In this document: positions 39,005 through 46,469 of the stretch, in pieces | How the letters are laid out: every line of letters begins with the position of its first letter | How positions within the stretch are numbered: the first letter of the stretch is position 1 | NCBI GenBank assembly: GCA_016200005.1 | Contig: JACQFP010000023.1 | Location: 1-64,000 of the forward strand | Source: Verrucomicrobiota bacterium | GTDB taxonomy: Bacteria; Verrucomicrobiota; Verrucomicrobiia; Limisphaerales; PALSA-1396 | Direction of reading: 5' to 3' | Length of the DNA stretch: 64,000 nt | The notes under the pieces: model-generated | Databases searched by the model: none | The model's input: only the letters and a program-made list of their open reading frames with translations | What the model was told of the DNA's origin: nothing | Translations under genes and position numbers: made by a program

Positions 39005-39646
39005 TCAAAGACCGGCCAGCCATTGTCGCATTGCCGCCGGGTCTTCCTTGAACATCAGTGAGCCGGGCACAATAAAATCCGCTCCGACAGCCTTGAGCAA
39101 CGGCACCGTCTCGCGCCGAATCCCGCCGTCGGCTTCGATCACTGTGTTCAGTTTTCGCGTCGTGATGATCTCGCGAGCCTTACGGATTTTACCAGGCACC
39201 GTGGCGTCCATTGAAGCCCCTTTGATGCCCATCGCGGTACCGACGATGGTCACGATGTCCAGTTCGCTCCAATATGTTTCGAGCAGTTCGATTGGTTCGT
39301 TGATGAGCAATGACACGCCGGCTTGCTTGCCTTTCAATTTGATGGCCTTCAACACTTCCCCGGGATTCTTCGCTGAATCAAAACAACAGATCACAACATC
39401 CGCGCCCGCTTCGATAAATGGATCAACCCATTCCAAAGGCTCGGTGACCATGAGATGAACTTCAAACGGCAATCGGGTATGAGGCCGGAGTTGTTTCACC
39501 AGGTCGGGAAAGAACAGCAGGTTGTTCACGTAATGACCGTCGGCCACGTCGATGTGAAACCGCTCGGAGAACGGCTCGACGCGTTTCATGTCTGCGGTCA
39601 GATTTCCGAGGTCGGCAGACCAGAGGGAAGTGGAACATTTCAGCAT
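39005..39646 (-). CDS. rpe: Ribulose-phosphate 3-epimerase family protein
   Basis: The 213-residue product is a TIM barrel with family blocks CSTSLWSADLGNL, HIDVADGHYVNNL, VHLMVTEPLEWV and VIEADGGIRRETVPLL, then ADFIVPGSLMF. The first Asp and the DGGI Asp would be the acid-base pair. RPE interconverts ribulose 5-phosphate and xylulose 5-phosphate. Differences from canonical Rpe (CFDSAKNPGEV in place of the usual HxE block) leave room for a related epimerase such as one for another ketose phosphate. It leads a three-gene operon with pfkB-type and uronate-isomerase-like genes. Confidence 0.85.
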   Translation of the reverse strand: MLKCSTSLWSADLGNLTADMKRVEPFSERFHIDVADGHYVNNLLFFPDLVKQLRPHTRLPFEVHLMVTEPLEWVDPFIEAGADVVICCFDSAKNPGEVLKAIKLKGKQAGVSLLINEPIELLETYWSELDIVTIVGTAMGIKGASMDATVPGKIRKAREIITTRKLNTVIEADGGIRRETVPLLKAVGADFIVPGSLMFKEDPAAMRQWLAGL

Positions 39647-39746
39647 GGCGGTTAGTTAGCCACAGACATCGTGCGGAGGAAATCAGATTTTAAGGGACAC
39701 TCATGCGGTCGCAGCGAAATCGAGGTCACTCAAATAAAGGAGCTTT

Positions 39747-39903
39747 CCCCCTCACCCCGGCCCTCTCCCGTCGGGAGAGGGAGAATTGTATCCGGCTTCA
39801 CAAAAAGATCGGCCCGCTGGATTTGCCGGCTGCGCATTCGAATAAACAAGGCGTGCGATGGCTGTCCCCTCTCCCAGCGGGAGAGGGTCAGGGTGAGGGA
39901 GGA
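39747..39903. repeat. Inverted pair of palindromic CCCTCACCC/GGGAGAGGG elements
   Basis: Copy A (39747-39785) reads CCCCTCACCCCGGCCCTCTC and continues CCGTCGGGAGAGGGAGAA. Copy B (39863-39903) is nearly its reverse complement, ending GGGAGAGGGTCAGGGTGAGG. About 77 bases lie between. Each copy is itself a hairpin, and the two together can form a larger one. It sits in the 265-base gap between the hydrolase and rpe genes. The same motif occurs inside the coding region at 42855-42918. No ORF is inside, so it is like a REP pair or a small non-autonomous mobile element. Confidence 0.8.
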
Positions 39904-39911
39904 CGACTGCT

Positions 39912-40715
39912 TTAAAAATGCATTTTCAAAAACCCTTCAATGTATTGCTGCACCTCCAGCTCGTGACGTTCCAAACTCATGGACTTCGATGTCAGTTCCT
40001 TGAACTCCGCGTTGGGGATCGCCCGCGCGAGGATTTCACCATACTCGAAAGGATGAATCGGGTCTTGTCGGTTCGCGAGAACCAGCGTCGGCACACGAAT
40101 CTTTCCCAACTCACCAACATCACGACTTGGCGCGTCATTCGGGATACGCTCCAGCTTCACCACGGTTTCCTCGGCGCGCGGATGATTAAACTGGGTCAAC
40201 AGAGAATTGGCCGTGTCGGGAAACCTGCTCCGAATATTTTGATACGTCTCTGTCTGGACGAACATTTCGTGCCCTCGTTTAGCGCCGTGCGCGCGAATTA
40301 ACTGCGCGATTTGGGAAAAGACGGCGACGTTCTCCGGGTTCGGACGATCCACCCACGCCGGACGCGACAGAATCAAACCCATCACCCGCTCTGGAAATCG
40401 CAGAACAAAATTCTGCGCGACGGCTGCGCCCATCGAAATGCCGCCGACGATGGCGTGTTGGATTTGCAGATGATCCATCAGCGCGCGCAGGTCATTAGCG
40501 AACGTGGCGATGCTGATCTTTTCCGGATCGCCCACTGGCCATGTTTCACCGTGCGCGCGGCAATCAAGTGTGATCAATCGAATGCCGGGAGGCGGGTGAA
40601 ACAGTCCGAAAGTCTGGTTCACATCGCCGCCCAGCCCATGCTGAAAAAAGAACGGCGTGCCGTTGCCTATGTCAAGGTAGTGGAAATTCAAACCGTCGTG
40701 TTCAAAAATTGCCAT
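39912..40715 (-). CDS. Alpha/beta hydrolase
   Basis: The 267-residue product has the oxyanion region FFQHGLGGDVNQTF, the nucleophile elbow GGISMGAA (Ser), an Asp in LVLANRQDPIHP and a late His in LERHELEVQQYI. This is a complete catalytic triad arrangement. No signal peptide is present, so it is cytoplasmic. The substrate is unknown. Its first 41 codons and about 65 bases of leader are duplicated at 41695-41866, beyond a PIN toxin module that is read divergently from a start only 71 bases away. Confidence 0.88.
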   Translation of the reverse strand: MAIFEHDGLNFHYLDIGNGTPFFFQHGLGGDVNQTFGLFHPPPGIRLITLDCRAHGETWPVGDPEKISIATFANDLRALMDHLQIQHAIVGGISMGAAVAQNFVLRFPERVMGLILSRPAWVDRPNPENVAVFSQIAQLIRAHGAKRGHEMFVQTETYQNIRSRFPDTANSLLTQFNHPRAEETVVKLERIPNDAPSRDVGELGKIRVPTLVLANRQDPIHPFEYGEILARAIPNAEFKELTSKSMSLERHELEVQQYIEGFLKMHF

Positions 40716-40785
40716 GCTTCAGGTTAGCAAACCAACCGCGTCTGAGGCGGGGCAAGACAAAACCATCTGCCGTTAGCTTTTAAGC

Positions 40786-41205
40786 GTGGGTTCAATCCAA
40801 CCCGTGGAAAACCTGCGGCCTGTCGAACCCAGCGGCATTTCGCGGGCAGAATGGGAAACATGGGATCAAACGGTTTCCCTTTCCCACGGGGCAAGCTGGA
40901 TGGAAGAGACGCTCCGCGCGACTGCCTCACACGACAAAACGGACGCCCCACACGCGCTCGGCTTGGGTAAAACCAGCAAGCATGTGATTGACGCATTCAT
41001 TGACCAGTGCCATATTCGCGCTGTGAAAACAAGCAAGCTCGCAACGTCCGAAGCGCAACAAAAATCTTCGGGAATGAAGTTGGTGGAAAAACATCGTCCA
41101 CGCATGAGCCGCTTGACTGATGCGGAACGTCAGAAGCTCATGGCCCGCGGGCTTCGGATTATTTATGGCAACTCCTCCGCTGCGAAGGCCACTCATCGCG
41201 GTTGA
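40786..41205 (+). CDS. Probable antitoxin partner of the PIN protein
   Basis: The frame allows up to 139 residues from GTG 40786; ATG 40900 (MEETLRATASHD) would give 101. The C-terminus SRLTDAERQKLMARGLRIIYG is helical and resembles antitoxins that precede PIN toxins. It overlaps the PIN gene by 41 bases. No DNA-binding domain is certain. The first GTG lies at the very edge of the duplicated hydrolase leader. Family assignment rests mainly on position. Confidence 0.55.
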   Translation: MGSIQPVENLRPVEPSGISRAEWETWDQTVSLSHGASWMEETLRATASHDKTDAPHALGLGKTSKHVIDAFIDQCHIRAVKTSKLATSEAQQKSSGMKLVEKHRPRMSRLTDAERQKLMARGLRIIYGNSSAAKATHRG

Positions 41206-41677
41206 CACGAACGTCCCTCTCGACCTTGCCGATCGCAAGGAGCACATTCTTGATGCGCTGGAGGTTCTCCGCCGACGGCTGAAGCCAGGACGCATGTTGG
41301 TCACTCCTACTGTTTTTCAAGAACTGGTGTATCTCGCCGAAGAATGTGACGCTACCACCGACGCTGACCAGGCTACGCGGGCCTTGCTGGGTTTGAGTGG
41401 ATGGGGACTCGAATTGGTCAATCTCGTTCCGGTCGAACATGGCATCGTCGAACGGATTGCTGACAAATTCCAGGATTCGAGGCTGCTGCCTGCCGAAGAG
41501 TATAACGATGGACTCATTCTGGCTGAGGCGGCTTTGTTGGGATGCGCCATTCTTCTGAGTGGCGACGCTCACTTGCGAGGATTGGATTTTCAACGCGCGG
41601 CCTTGGAGTTGAAGGCGTTCGACGTGGATATGCCAGTAATCGCCACGCCCCGCGAAATTACCGCCAAGTTCTTTTGA
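41165..41677 (+). CDS. PIN-domain protein (probable toxin)
   Basis: The 170-residue product has PIN acidic residues D14 (IAVDTNVPLD), E53 (FQELVYLAEE), D115 (YNDGLILAEAAL) and D134 (LLSGDAHLRGL). It should be a metal-dependent ribonuclease. It is longer than many VapC proteins. The ATG at 41165 overlaps the preceding gene. It looks intact. Together with its partner it sits between the alpha/beta hydrolase and a diverged copy of that gene's 5' end. Confidence 0.82.
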   Translation: MATPPLRRPLIAVDTNVPLDLADRKEHILDALEVLRRRLKPGRMLVTPTVFQELVYLAEECDATTDADQATRALLGLSGWGLELVNLVPVEHGIVERIADKFQDSRLLPAEEYNDGLILAEAALLGCAILLSGDAHLRGLDFQRAALELKAFDVDMPVIATPREITAKFF

Positions 41678-41694
41678 ACGCAGCCAATTCAAAT

Positions 41695-41866
41695 GTCTGG
41701 TTCACATCGCCGCCCCATCCATGCTGAAAAAAGAACGGCGTGCCACTGCCTTTGTCGAGGAAGTGGAAACTCAAACCTTCGTGTTCAAGAACAGCCATGC
41801 TTGATGTTAGCAAAACAACCGTGCCTGAGGCGGGGCAAGACAACACCATCTGCCGTTGGCTTTTAC
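41695..41866 (-). pseudogene. Duplicated 5' end and leader of the alpha/beta hydrolase gene
   Basis: On the minus strand an ATG at 41798 begins MAVLEHEGLSFHFLDKGSGT and continues to DVNQTF, matching the hydrolase start MAIFEHDGLNFHYLDIGNGT to DVNQTF. Similarity also covers the upstream leader (cctgaggcggggcaagacaa). The matching blocks are about 40612-40783 and 41695-41866, direct orientation, roughly 85-90 percent by eye. After QTF the frame runs into unrelated sequence (ELAAFKRTWR) and stops near 41658. Confidence 0.82.
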
Positions 41867-41884
41867 GGGATGGCTTTGGTGGTT

Positions 41885-42178
41885 TTAGTCTGCGTTTGGC
41901 GTATCATCTCTAATCCGCTTCAAGTTCTTAAACACAACCCACGCTCCGACTCCAGAGAGAACCGCCAGTGCTGGCAGTAGCATAAACATGAGAGCCCGAT
42001 AAGCCTCCAGCAATCTGGCGTAGCCGTCGGCTGAAAATACGATCTGGTCGCCTGCCATTTTCCGGAATTTCAGGTATGGAGGTATCGTGCCTATCAGAGA
42101 TAAGAGTAACGCCAAGGACATAAATGCCAGACCAGAGGCTGCCCATATCATTTCGGTCTTGGGGCGTAATTTGAACAT
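41885..42178 (-). CDS. Small membrane protein with two transmembrane helices
   Basis: The 97-residue product has helices near 11-33 (WAASGLAFMSLALLLSLIGTI) and 62-84 (ALMFMLLPALAVLSGVGAWVV), separated by a polar loop. The ends are charged. I do not recognise a family. A hydrophobic pattern and a clean ATG suggest a real gene. It stands between the hydrolase remnant and the RuBisCO-like operon. Confidence 0.55.
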   Translation of the reverse strand: MFKLRPKTEMIWAASGLAFMSLALLLSLIGTIPPYLKFRKMAGDQIVFSADGYARLLEAYRALMFMLLPALAVLSGVGAWVVFKNLKRIRDDTPNAD

Positions 42179-42281
42179 AGTGTCTCGCGCAGCCTAAACA
42201 TTGATGATCCCGCCGCCGGTAAATATATCAACTGACATGAATGCGCAAGAGGCATTCGCATCGACAAAAATATTCGCATTT

Positions 42282-43262
42282 TCATTTCATGATCTCCGTT
42301 TTGCCACGTAGAAACGCGACCCCCTCTGGCACTTCCTTTTCCTCCATCCCGTGCAAGATCAAAGGGCCGCTGAATCCAACGCCGTCGAGGAGTGAGAGAT
42401 AGAGGTCGTAGTCCAATAAGCCTTTGCCCGCCGCCACGTTTCCCATTTCACCATCGCGACTCAAGTCTTTGGCGTGGGCGATGACGATGTTCGGGCCTAG
42501 AAAATCGAACGCCTCGGTCAAAATCCCCTTCATGCGCGGCAGTTCACCGGCGTGGAACAGGTTGGCGCCGTCCATCACAACTTTCAGATTCGGCGATTTC
42601 AGTTCGTCGAGCAACTGGCGTCCCTTGCGCGCCGAATCCACCACGTTGCTGACTTCCGGTTCGAACGCCAGCGTGACGTCGTTGGTTTGGGCCACCGGCA
42701 GCACGTCGCTCAAGCTCGCAAGCAACTCGCGCCAGGCTTCCGGTGAATCGTTGTCGGGATGCCGACGCCACATGTCCTCAGGGTCGCGGGTGCCGGTGCA
42801 GAGCGTGATAACCGGCGACTGTTGACTGTGGCTCTCTTTCCAACCAACCGAACGCCCCCTCACCCCGCCCCTCTCCCCCTCGGAGGGGGAGAGGGTGACC
42901 GGAGGTCGGGTGAGGGGTTGGTTTATCTCTTTGCTGATTTCCATCCGCGACGGACTCGACGTGCCCAATTGGCGCGCCGCCGTGATCAACACCTTCAATC
43001 GCCGCAGCCCATCGCGTCGCTTTTGGAGATCAGGATGGATGAGGTTGCATGTGCCGGAGACGGCGGACATCGTCAGCCGGCGGGTTGCCAGCTCGCGACG
43101 GATTTGATCCGTAAGCGCGGCATCAATCTGCTCCGGCAACGTGGGCAGGCCGACACAGGAGAAGTTGAATTGGATGCAGTCAAGGCCGTGGTGGACCACG
43201 GCGTCCAGCGTTTCACCGAGCGTCGGTCGAACAAAAGTCTTGGCGAAGATTCCAAGCTGCAT
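42282..43262 (-). CDS. Sugar-phosphate isomerase/epimerase-type TIM barrel with a 48-residue insertion
   Basis: The 326-residue product is an AP-endonuclease-2-type TIM barrel: MQLGIFAKTFVRPTLGETLDA, LAFEPEVSNVVDS, LKVVMDGANLFH, IVIAHAKDLSRDG and a final LILHGMEEKEV supply the usual metal-binding Glu, Asp and His. It may isomerise or decarboxylate a keto-sugar acid. Between QLGTS and VITLCTGTRDP lies an inserted stretch (42813-42956) that carries a palindrome but keeps the frame. The start overlaps the upstream Gfo stop by one base. It is the last gene of the RuBisCO-like operon. Confidence 0.8.
   Translation of the reverse strand: MQLGIFAKTFVRPTLGETLDAVVHHGLDCIQFNFSCVGLPTLPEQIDAALTDQIRRELATRRLTMSAVSGTCNLIHPDLQKRRDGLRRLKVLITAARQLGTSSPSRMEISKEINQPLTRPPVTLSPSEGERGGVRGRSVGWKESHSQQSPVITLCTGTRDPEDMWRRHPDNDSPEAWRELLASLSDVLPVAQTNDVTLAFEPEVSNVVDSARKGRQLLDELKSPNLKVVMDGANLFHAGELPRMKGILTEAFDFLGPNIVIAHAKDLSRDGEMGNVAAGKGLLDYDLYLSLLDGVGFSGPLILHGMEEKEVPEGVAFLRGKTEIMK
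42813..42956. repeat. 144-base in-frame insertion with a palindromic element
   Basis: The core at 42855-42918 reads CCCCTCACCCCGCCCCTCTC, with GGAGGGGGAGAGGGTGACC and GGTGAGGGG following. It is the same family as the intergenic pair at 39747-39903. The stretch is 48 codons exactly and separates QLGTS from VITLCTG, which are adjacent in my recollection of related proteins. Confidence 0.75.
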
Positions 43263-44335
43263 CAGACGCCTCCGGTCACATGGGCCAGTTGAACGCTCTT
43301 GCCGATTTCGACTGAACGGGCGATGGCAACCATCGCCCGCATTGCGGCGACGCCGTCGTCGATGTTCGCGCCGTGTTGCGGGGCGCTGTGCAGAATCGTG
43401 TCGGCAAACCCTTCGATCTGTCGCTTGTAAGTGTGCGCATCCTCGCCTAGCGGACGATGATACTGCCCGTCCTTTGCGGAAAAACATTCCACGACACTCG
43501 ATTTGTGAAACCAAGGCAGATAGATCTTGCCGTTCACGCTGCCTTGTTCTCCATAAACCTGGAAGCCTTCTTCAAAATCGCCGCGCACCGGAATGGTTAA
43601 ATCGAGATGCCCCAGCGCTCCGTTCGCGAATTCCACTTCCACAAACCAGCAAAACGCGCCGAACTTTTCCGCCAGCCGCGCTCGAACGCTGACCAGTTCG
43701 CCACCCAGAAGACGCGCTGTGTCCACGAGATGGCTGGCGTGCGTGAGAATGAAATAACGCCGCTTGTCCGCTTTGGGATTTCCTTCGGGCCGCCGCGCTT
43801 GCGAACTGGTCAACGGAATTGGCTGGAGATTGTCGGTCATGGTGTAGCGATAGGTGGAATCGCAATACCACGCCTTGAACGCCATCATCTGACCGAGTTC
43901 CTCTCGAATGAAGCGCTGAGCGAAGGCGATGCCGGGATCGAAGCGTCGATTGTTCCCGATTTGAAAAACCAGTTTGGTTTCACGCAAACCCTGCCGCAAC
44001 GATTCACACTCTTCAATCGCCACGCCCAAAGGTTTCTCCACGAGGACGTGTTTGCCCACGGCAATCGCCTGAAGACTGAGCGGCACGTGGAATTGATCGG
44101 CAACCGCGATGACGACCGCCTCCACTTGTGGGTCGGCCAGCATCTCATCAAACTTGGAGTATGCCACGCGCGGTTCGTGAATGGCCGTCATCTTCTCGCG
44201 CAAGTCATCGGCCAGATCGCATACGGCGTACAACTCCGCATTGCGCGCTTTGCGAATGGCGTCAAAATGGGCAATCTGTGAAATGGGGCCGCAGCCGAGG
44301 ACACCGACCCGCAGGAGACGAGATTCTTTTTTCAT
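43262..44335 (-). CDS. Gfo/Idh/MocA-family oxidoreductase
   Basis: The 357-residue product has the Rossmann motif VGVLGCGPISQIAHFDA and the catalytic EKPLG (about residue 98), followed by the alpha/beta C-terminal domain. Such enzymes oxidise or reduce sugars, inositols or their derivatives with NAD(P). There is no signal peptide, so it acts in the cytoplasm. Its start overlaps the RuBisCO-like stop as ATGA and its stop overlaps the next start by one base, so the three are one translational unit. Confidence 0.9.
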   Translation of the reverse strand: MKKESRLLRVGVLGCGPISQIAHFDAIRKARNAELYAVCDLADDLREKMTAIHEPRVAYSKFDEMLADPQVEAVVIAVADQFHVPLSLQAIAVGKHVLVEKPLGVAIEECESLRQGLRETKLVFQIGNNRRFDPGIAFAQRFIREELGQMMAFKAWYCDSTYRYTMTDNLQPIPLTSSQARRPEGNPKADKRRYFILTHASHLVDTARLLGGELVSVRARLAEKFGAFCWFVEVEFANGALGHLDLTIPVRGDFEEGFQVYGEQGSVNGKIYLPWFHKSSVVECFSAKDGQYHRPLGEDAHTYKRQIEGFADTILHSAPQHGANIDDGVAAMRAMVAIARSVEIGKSVQLAHVTGGV

Positions 44336-45762
44336 CGCGCTTCTGCAGGATACCGTTGGCGCAACGCTTCGCGCAATGTTTTGAGTTGCTTCCGTTCGGC
44401 CAGCGCAATCAAGGCCGGAAGATGCTCCTCCATTGGCACGTCGCGCAATTCACCGGAGCGATGGACTTCAAGGGCCTGCATCATCGCTTCCGCGCCAAGT
44501 TTCGGATCGGTTTTGCCGGCGGCGTTTTTGATCGAGTTGATCGCCGAACCGGCGAGGAACAAAACATTCTCCGCCATGCCGCGCTTTTCCACGTCGGCGA
44601 GGTTGATGCCGATGTTGCCCTGGTCCAATCCGCCGGCGCGGGCGATCATTGTCGGTTTGATGCCGGGCAACGGGCGCGTGAGTGTCGCCTCGGACGCTTC
44701 CCATTCGAGACCGTAAGGCTTGAGAAACGGTTCACCCGGCTTCACGGGTGCGGTCTGGCGAAAGTCAATGCCGTCGAGCCGCGCCAGCAGATCAATCACC
44801 TCGCGCCAGATGCCGCCACGCGTCTTGACGCCGATGCCCGCGTTGTGACCGTAGATCGCAGGCGGATTCTTCATGTGTCTGGTGGCCTCGCGCACCATGC
44901 GCACGGTGCCGCCGGCGAACGTTTCGCTGAACATCACACCAGTCGCGCCCGCTTCAATCACGGCATGGACGGTTTCGAGAATTTCATTCGGCGCCCCGCT
45001 GATGTGCGGAGCGAAGATGAGTCCGCGTCCGCCCCGTTTGTCACGCGCACGTTGAATGGCTGCCACAGCCTGACGCGTGCGTTCCTTCGCCGGTGAGTAA
45101 TCGAGCCGGGGATAAAGATTCTCGTCCTCCTTCACAAACAAAAACAGCGGACACGCCGCTGCCTCTTCGACCAACACGCCAACCTCCTCCGGCGTGATGC
45201 CAGCCGTTGGCTTGAGAATGGTGCCGAACGCAGGTTCTGCGGGAGCAAAACCGGTCAGCTTGCGAACGCCTTGAGGCCCATAAGCCGGGCCGGGAAATGT
45301 GCGGATGACTTTCTCCGGAATTTGCAACGCGACCAAGCGCACGTCCTGAACCTCGTACACATCAAAGATGATCGCCCCGGCGATGGTGTGAAGAATGTCG
45401 CATGACGTCAGATGACCATCCGGCTGCAACAACATTTTCAACGGAAAGGCGATGTGCAACAAACCGAGGCGCCCCGTGGCATCAAACGCATCGACGCCGA
45501 CAGTTTTGGCGGTGCATTGCTCCAACAATGAACCGGGCGGGATGTGCTTCGTTCCACTCGTCGCGTGGTAACTGATTTCCTTGGCCGCGTGATCAAGACT
45601 CCAACTCCGAAGCGCGAAGAAATAAGTTGTGACGATGAAGTCAACATCCATCGGCGGTGGTTTGGCGGCCAACCGTTCGGTGATTATTGCCCGCAAGAGC
45701 ACTTCGCGAGCGTCGGCATCGTGCCAGAGTGAGTTGAGAGTCGCTGAGTCAATGGCGCTCAT
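44332..45762 (-). CDS. RuBisCO-like protein (form IV-type)
   Basis: The 476-residue product is homologous to the RuBisCO large subunit. FGTILKPTAGIT gives K184 (equivalent to K175 of spinach), but the second lysine (K177) is T186. FVKEDENL gives K211, E212, D213 and E214, the carbamylation and metal site with one D-to-E change. GHNAGIG gives H306 (H294) and TAPVKPGE gives K341 (K334). The phosphate-loop serine (S379) is replaced by Ala in ARAGGLDQG. It is therefore a RuBisCO-like protein and not a CO2-fixing enzyme. Relatives act in methionine salvage or sugar-acid (for example apionate) breakdown; the operon favours the latter. Confidence 0.85.
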   Translation of the reverse strand: MSAIDSATLNSLWHDADAREVLLRAIITERLAAKPPPMDVDFIVTTYFFALRSWSLDHAAKEISYHATSGTKHIPPGSLLEQCTAKTVGVDAFDATGRLGLLHIAFPLKMLLQPDGHLTSCDILHTIAGAIIFDVYEVQDVRLVALQIPEKVIRTFPGPAYGPQGVRKLTGFAPAEPAFGTILKPTAGITPEEVGVLVEEAAACPLFLFVKEDENLYPRLDYSPAKERTRQAVAAIQRARDKRGGRGLIFAPHISGAPNEILETVHAVIEAGATGVMFSETFAGGTVRMVREATRHMKNPPAIYGHNAGIGVKTRGGIWREVIDLLARLDGIDFRQTAPVKPGEPFLKPYGLEWEASEATLTRPLPGIKPTMIARAGGLDQGNIGINLADVEKRGMAENVLFLAGSAINSIKNAAGKTDPKLGAEAMMQALEVHRSGELRDVPMEEHLPALIALAERKQLKTLREALRQRYPAEAR

Positions 45763-45785
45763 TGAAAATAACACCGTCGGCAATC

Positions 45786-46469
45786 TTACTTCAACGGCCG
45801 CAGCTTGATGTTCTTGAACCAACACGGGCTGCCGTGGTCCTGCAAACCGATGTAACCTTTGCGCGGATGGTTCTTGTAGGCGATGTCGAACTTGTGCTCG
45901 CGGCCGTCGGGACGCCGGTTGGGTTGCGTGAACTCGTCCATATTCATGTGCGTGACGTGCTCGCCGTTCAACACAACGTCGATCAGGCTCTTGTTGCAGG
46001 TGATCTCGATATGATTCCACTCGCCGACCGGCTTCATCGCGTTCTTCGTCGGCTTCACGAGATCATAAATCGCGCCGGTGTCGTGATAGCCCGCACCGGA
46101 TGTGTCGTCGATGGCGACTTCCATTCCGTTCCAACCAACGTCCTTGCCGGGCAAGGGCGTGAGCGAAAACGTGTGAACAAAGATTCCACTGTTGCAGCCT
46201 TTGCTGATCTTGAAGTCGAGCGAGAGAACAAAGATCTCCCACTGTTGCGTGTGCACCAGCATGTAATGTCCGGCCTTGTGCGGATTGAGCGCGCCCTCTT
46301 CGACCGGTGTGCGGGGTGGCGTACGGTTGCTGTTCATCCAACCGGATTGTGTCTTGCCATCAAAAAGTAGAATCCAACCTGCGCGTTTTTCGTGGTCCGT
46401 CAATTCGTTGTCAGCGCCAAATAGGGTTGAGGCAAGCGCAAGGAGGATTGCAACGGTTGATGTTCTCAT
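45786..46469 (-). CDS. Exported DUF1080 protein (3-keto-disaccharide hydrolase family)
   Basis: The 227-residue product has a signal peptide (STVAILLALASTLFGA) and a concanavalin-like domain with WILLFDGKTQSGWM, NSGIFVHTF, GWNGMEVAIDD and GYIGLQDHGSPCWFKNIKLRP, all DUF1080 hallmarks. Members hydrolyse 3-keto-glycosides or bind glycans outside the cytoplasm. Its start overlaps the stop of the exported Gfo gene as ATGA. The pairing with an oxidoreductase fits oxidation of a glycoside at C3 followed by cleavage (inference). Confidence 0.88.
   Translation of the reverse strand: MRTSTVAILLALASTLFGADNELTDHEKRAGWILLFDGKTQSGWMNSNRTPPRTPVEEGALNPHKAGHYMLVHTQQWEIFVLSLDFKISKGCNSGIFVHTFSLTPLPGKDVGWNGMEVAIDDTSGAGYHDTGAIYDLVKPTKNAMKPVGEWNHIEITCNKSLIDVVLNGEHVTHMNMDEFTQPNRRPDGREHKFDIAYKNHPRKGYIGLQDHGSPCWFKNIKLRPLK

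Noticed and set aside
44332-45762. Carbon fixation by RuBisCO
   Set aside because: The K177 and S379 equivalents are replaced, and no phosphoribulokinase or small subunit is near, so it is called RuBisCO-like.
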